Positions 6,040 to 8,623 of a stretch of DNA of 8,623 bases are shown here, in pieces. The notes below the pieces were generated by a model. It saw only the letters and a program-made list of their open reading frames with translations. It made no database searches and had not been told where the DNA came from. The stretch spans positions 1 to 8,623 of the forward strand of contig JAMCRM010000055.1 in NCBI GenBank assembly GCA_023380575.1. The letters run 5' to 3'. Numbering within the stretch: the first letter of the stretch is position 1; each line of letters begins with the position of its first letter. Both the position numbers and the translations under genes were made by a program. Source of the stretch: Acidobacteriota bacterium (GTDB taxonomy: Bacteria > Acidobacteriota > Terriglobia > Bryobacterales > Bryobacteraceae).

Positions 6040-8210
6040 TACTGAAATCTCAGCGCGATGGCGGGGTTCACCCTGGCGGCGCGCCGCGCGGGCAGGCAGG
6101 CGGCCAGCAGCGCGATGCCCGTCAGAAAAAAGGGAACGGCCATAAATGTGACCGGATCGGCCGCGCCGACATTCACAAACAGGCTGGAGACAAGCCGCGC
6201 GGCGCACAGAGCGGCGGCGATTCCAACCGCGAGACCCGCCAGGGTCAACGTCAGCGCGTGCCGCAGGACATCGGCGAGAATGTTGCCCGGCTGCGCGCCG
6301 AGCGACATACGGATGCCGAATTCGTGCGTGCGCCGGCTCACCGTGTAGGTCATCACGCTGTACAGTCCCATGCCCGCCAGCAGCAGCGAAATGAAACCGA
6401 GTCCTGTCAGCAGGCTCGCCGCTATCTTTTGGCCGAACAGGGTGACTTCGGCGTATTCTGCCAGCGGCGTGGCGTAATAGGCGCCGGCGCCGGGGTCGAT
6501 GGCCGCAATCTCGCGCCGCAGCAGCCCGAGCGCCTGGCCCGGATCGCCGGAAGTCTTGATAAAGAAGTAGACGTCGTTCCCGTTGTATTGCTGCCGGAAG
6601 GGCACATAAAGGTGCGGTCCGGGCGGATCCACCAGGCTGTAGTACCTGGTATTCTTCACCAGGCCGACTACCGTAACCCACTTGCCCCAGCACCGCGCTT
6701 TGCGCCCGACCGGGTTGGCGCCGCCGAAGTAACGCCGCTCGAAGGCTTCGTTGACAATGAGGACGGGCGCCGCTTTGCTGTCGTCGTTCTCCGTAAAATC
6801 CCTGCCCTCGAGAAGCGGAATGCGGAGCAGGCTGAATTGTCCCGGCGCCACCAGCGTGCGATTCACGTCCATGCGCTCGCCCTGCGCCGGCACGTAGCCC
6901 TCGGCCAAAGCATCCAGGTACGGTCCGCCGGGCGAGCCGAGCGGCGCGAAATCGGCGTAATTCACTTCCCGGATTCCTGGAGCGGACCGCAGCCGTTCGC
7001 GCAGCCGGATGCAGAACTGTTGCACGTCGTCCGCCGAATAGCCAAGACTCCGGAAATAGAAGCGCGACAGCAGCACATTGGTTTTGTCAAAGCCCGGATA
7101 GATGTTCCGCGCATTCTGAAAACTTCTGACAAACAGCCCCGCGCCGATGAGTGCCACCGCCGCGAGCGCGACCTCGGCGGCGACGAGCAGACCGCCCAGA
7201 CGGCGGGAATGCGCGCCCGGAGCACCGGTCCGGCCGGCCTGTTTCAGGACCTCGCCCAAGTCGGTGCGGAACGAGAACAGCACCGGCGCCACACCGCAGA
7301 CGAGGGTGGCAAACACACAGGCCAGCATGGTAAAGGCGAGAGTACGGGCGCCCAAGTGAAAACCAATGGCCACCGGGACACCGACTTTGGGGACGCGTCC
7401 GGCGTGCAGCCGGTCTATCAGGGCCGCGAGCGGCAGCGCGGCGAAGGCTCCGGCGCCCGCCAGGAGCAGCGTTTCAGTGAGCAGTTGGCGCATCAGGCGC
7501 ACGCGCCCGGCTCCAAGCGCCAGGCGGATCCCCAGTTCCCCCTGCCGCGACATGGACCGCGCCAGCAGCAGGTTGGATACATTCGCGCACGCGATCAGAA
7601 GCACCGACAGCGAGACCGCCATCAGGATGCGAAGCGGCGCGAGCAGCAGTTCCGGAGCGCCGCCGTGCATTTGCCACGCGGGCAGAATGGTCGCCCCGAT
7701 GCCGCGATCGCTGTCGGGCCATGCGGCTTCCAGGCCGCGCGCGACCGACATCGCTTCGGCGCGCGCCTGTTCGAAAACGGCGCCGGCTCCCAGCCGCGCG
7801 ATGGCGCGGTAGAGCCGGCTTCCACGAGCACGAAAGCTTGGCAGATCGTACGCGCCCAGTTCGCCCCAGACCGGCTGCACGCCGGACGCGTCCCCAAGCC
7901 CGAAAACGTCTTCATGGTGGATCGCCAGACCCGAGACCAGCTTCAGGTTATCCCGGTAGTCCCGATAATCGGGATACGAGATCTGCACGCCTCCGCGGGG
8001 CGCGCTGGCTGTAGTGTTCTCGAGTACCGCCAGGCGGCTGCTATCGGCGCTGCCGGGAAATGGGTTCAACAGCAGCTCGTCCACCCAACTGAACACGGTT
8101 GCCGCGGTAGCAATGCCGATGGCCAAGGTGAGGACGCCGGCGGCGGCGAACCCGGGCTTACTCCAGAGGAAGCGCAAACCGAAGCGCACGTCTTTCCAGA
8201 AGCTTCGCAT
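6039..8210 (-). CDS. Duplicated MacB/FtsX-type ABC permease (ADOP family), shortened first extracytoplasmic domain
   Basis: The product is an inner-membrane permease of 723 residues made of two MacB-like halves. The start ATG at 8210 has GGGAGG at 8225-8220 with a 9-base spacer; the frame runs open further upstream, but MRSFWKDVRFGLRFLWSKPGF is the usual beginning of this family. Half 1: membrane helix about 20-42, extracytoplasmic domain about 43-192, then helices near 193-213, 243-275 and 288-312, with the FtsX motif CANVSNLLLARSMSRQGELG (199-218). Half 2: helix about 338-362, extracytoplasmic domain about 363-595, then helices near 596-622, 648-680 and 687-707, with TYTVSRRTHEFGIRMSLGAQ (621-640). 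It ends PARRAARVNPAIALRFQ as usual. There is no N-terminal permease-prefix domain and no ATPase gene in the window, which fits the orphan-permease (ADOP) group; the substrate is unknown. The first extracytoplasmic domain is some 80 residues shorter than the second, apparently from an in-frame loss near residues 118-119, so transport function is doubtful. It overlaps the upstream esterase remnant by one base. Confidence 0.88.
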   Translation of the reverse strand: MRSFWKDVRFGLRFLWSKPGFAAAGVLTLAIGIATAATVFSWVDELLLNPFPGSADSSRLAVLENTTASAPRGGVQISYPDYRDYRDNLKLVSGLAIHHEDVFGLGDASGVQPVWGELGAYDLPSFRARGSRLYRAIARLGAGAVFEQARAEAMSVARGLEAAWPDSDRGIGATILPAWQMHGGAPELLLAPLRILMAVSLSVLLIACANVSNLLLARSMSRQGELGIRLALGAGRVRLMRQLLTETLLLAGAGAFAALPLAALIDRLHAGRVPKVGVPVAIGFHLGARTLAFTMLACVFATLVCGVAPVLFSFRTDLGEVLKQAGRTGAPGAHSRRLGGLLVAAEVALAAVALIGAGLFVRSFQNARNIYPGFDKTNVLLSRFYFRSLGYSADDVQQFCIRLRERLRSAPGIREVNYADFAPLGSPGGPYLDALAEGYVPAQGERMDVNRTLVAPGQFSLLRIPLLEGRDFTENDDSKAAPVLIVNEAFERRYFGGANPVGRKARCWGKWVTVVGLVKNTRYYSLVDPPGPHLYVPFRQQYNGNDVYFFIKTSGDPGQALGLLRREIAAIDPGAGAYYATPLAEYAEVTLFGQKIAASLLTGLGFISLLLAGMGLYSVMTYTVSRRTHEFGIRMSLGAQPGNILADVLRHALTLTLAGLAVGIAAALCAARLVSSLFVNVGAADPVTFMAVPFFLTGIALLAACLPARRAARVNPAIALRFQ

Positions 8211-8225
8211 TAATGCGCGCCTCCC
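8208..8225 (-). promoter_or_regulatory. Shine-Dalgarno and TAATG stop/start overlap between esterase remnant and permease
   Basis: On the minus strand the esterase frame ends in TAA (8212-8210) and the permease begins with ATG (8210-8208), giving TAATG. GGGAGG at 8225-8220 lies inside the end of the esterase frame, 9 bases before the ATG. This is a typical arrangement for translational coupling and shows that the two genes formed one transcription unit. Confidence 0.8.
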
Positions 8226-8585
8226 GCCTTGACGTGCCGGATCGCGTAATCTGCCGTGATCCGTTGAATTTCCCGAACGCCCGGTTGCGGACCGCCGCCT
8301 TCGGCTCTCCAACCGTGATTGGCGTTTTTCACAACGATCATTTCGACGTTCGCTCCAATCTGGTCCGCCTTCCGCTTGAGATGCGTGGCACTACAGGATC
8401 GGAGCCCTGGCGAATTTTCGCGCTCGCGGAAGGTAAATATCCATCCCCAGCGTGGCCGCGCCGCCAACCCGCTTGAAAACCACATCGGCGTGCCGCTCGC
8501 CATACCAGGTCCCGCCGGTCTGGCCGAACGTGCGCAGGGCCGGGCATACCGCCAGTTTCAAAAATGTTCTTCTGCCGATTACCAT
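8210..8585 (-). pseudogene. Alpha/beta-hydrolase (BD-FAE/Aes-like esterase) remnant, core deleted and frameshifted
   Basis: Two parts of one esterase are read on the minus strand in different frames. From ATG 8585 the first frame gives MVIGRRTFLKLAV, a good twin-arginine signal, then ADVVFKRVGG and LGMDIYLP, the opening strands of secreted carbohydrate-esterase-like hydrolases, and stops at 8391. The second frame, recognisable from about 8390 down to its stop at 8212-8210, gives LKRKADQIGANVEMIVVKNANHGW, where the His of NANHGW fits the catalytic histidine, and then a normal C-terminal helix. Missing between them are the oxyanion HGGG strand, the GxSxG serine elbow and the catalytic Asp, roughly 170-180 residues if the gene was originally about 300. 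The two pieces are out of frame at about 8384-8400, so no fused protein is expected. A 97-residue reading frame (8503-8210) could still be called as a gene, but its first third is out-of-frame sequence. The family and the deletion are inferred from recalled homologues. Confidence 0.75.
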
Positions 8586-8623
8586 GAATTCTCAGTCTAA
8601 TGCACGCCGAGCGAAAACAGGTC

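Noticed and set aside
6258..8213. A 651-codon open frame on the plus strand opposite the permease
   Set aside because: It is a shadow of the permease gene: composition is dominated by Arg, Gln, Ala and His, there are no family motifs, and the minus-strand product has unmistakable MacB/FtsX features.
8211..8312. A 34-residue N-terminal extension of the permease starting at 8312
   Set aside because: The extension is Arg/Gly-rich, overlaps the esterase tail in another frame and resembles no permease-prefix domain. ATG 8210 has GGGAGG at 9 bases and gives the usual family N-terminus.
1..8623. A defence island, toxin-antitoxin pair, CRISPR array, mobile element or RNA gene
   Set aside because: No transposase, integrase, nuclease, helicase, regular repeat-spacer pattern, target-site duplication or tRNA/rRNA-like segment was recognised on either strand.

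Overview
The window is GC-rich and tightly coded, with no RNA gene, insertion sequence, prophage or CRISPR array that I can see. Gene content points to an Acidobacteriota member, probably near Solibacter/Bryobacter. The main evidence is an Oar-like TonB-dependent receptor with an N-terminal carboxypeptidase-regulatory domain and a duplicated MacB/FtsX-type permease with no ATPase beside it (ADOP type); both families are expanded in that phylum. The assignment is by protein style, not by a marker gene.

Layout. Positions 2-1867 (+) hold the 3' part of a YfhO-like polytopic membrane protein whose start lies left of the window. Positions 1943-2581 (+) hold a class I SAM-dependent O-methyltransferase with an unexpected twin-arginine signal-like N-terminus. 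A 118-base gap (2582-2699) carries a possible promoter, a TTAGG-N9-CCTAA inverted repeat that resembles a DtxR/IdeR-type operator, an overlapping 13-bp palindrome and a strong Shine-Dalgarno. Positions 2700-6023 (+) encode the large TonB-dependent receptor. A short hairpin sits in the 15-base convergent gap. On the minus strand a two-gene unit is read from the right edge inwards: an alpha/beta-hydrolase (esterase) remnant at 8585-8210, then the ADOP permease at 8210-6039, joined by a TAATG stop/start overlap.

How they fit. The plus-strand genes look like independent cell-envelope functions (sugar transfer, possibly exported methylation, outer-membrane uptake) rather than one pathway. The most unusual part is the minus-strand unit, where both genes seem to have lost an internal segment. 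The esterase lacks its whole catalytic centre and is frameshifted. The permease stays in frame but its first extracytoplasmic domain is about 80 residues shorter than its second. This could be real decay, or misassembly if the sequence is metagenomic. I do not see a convincing new defence, mobile or biosynthetic system here. The best leads are the candidate metal-responsive operator of the receptor, the signal-bearing methyltransferase and the paired internal deletions.
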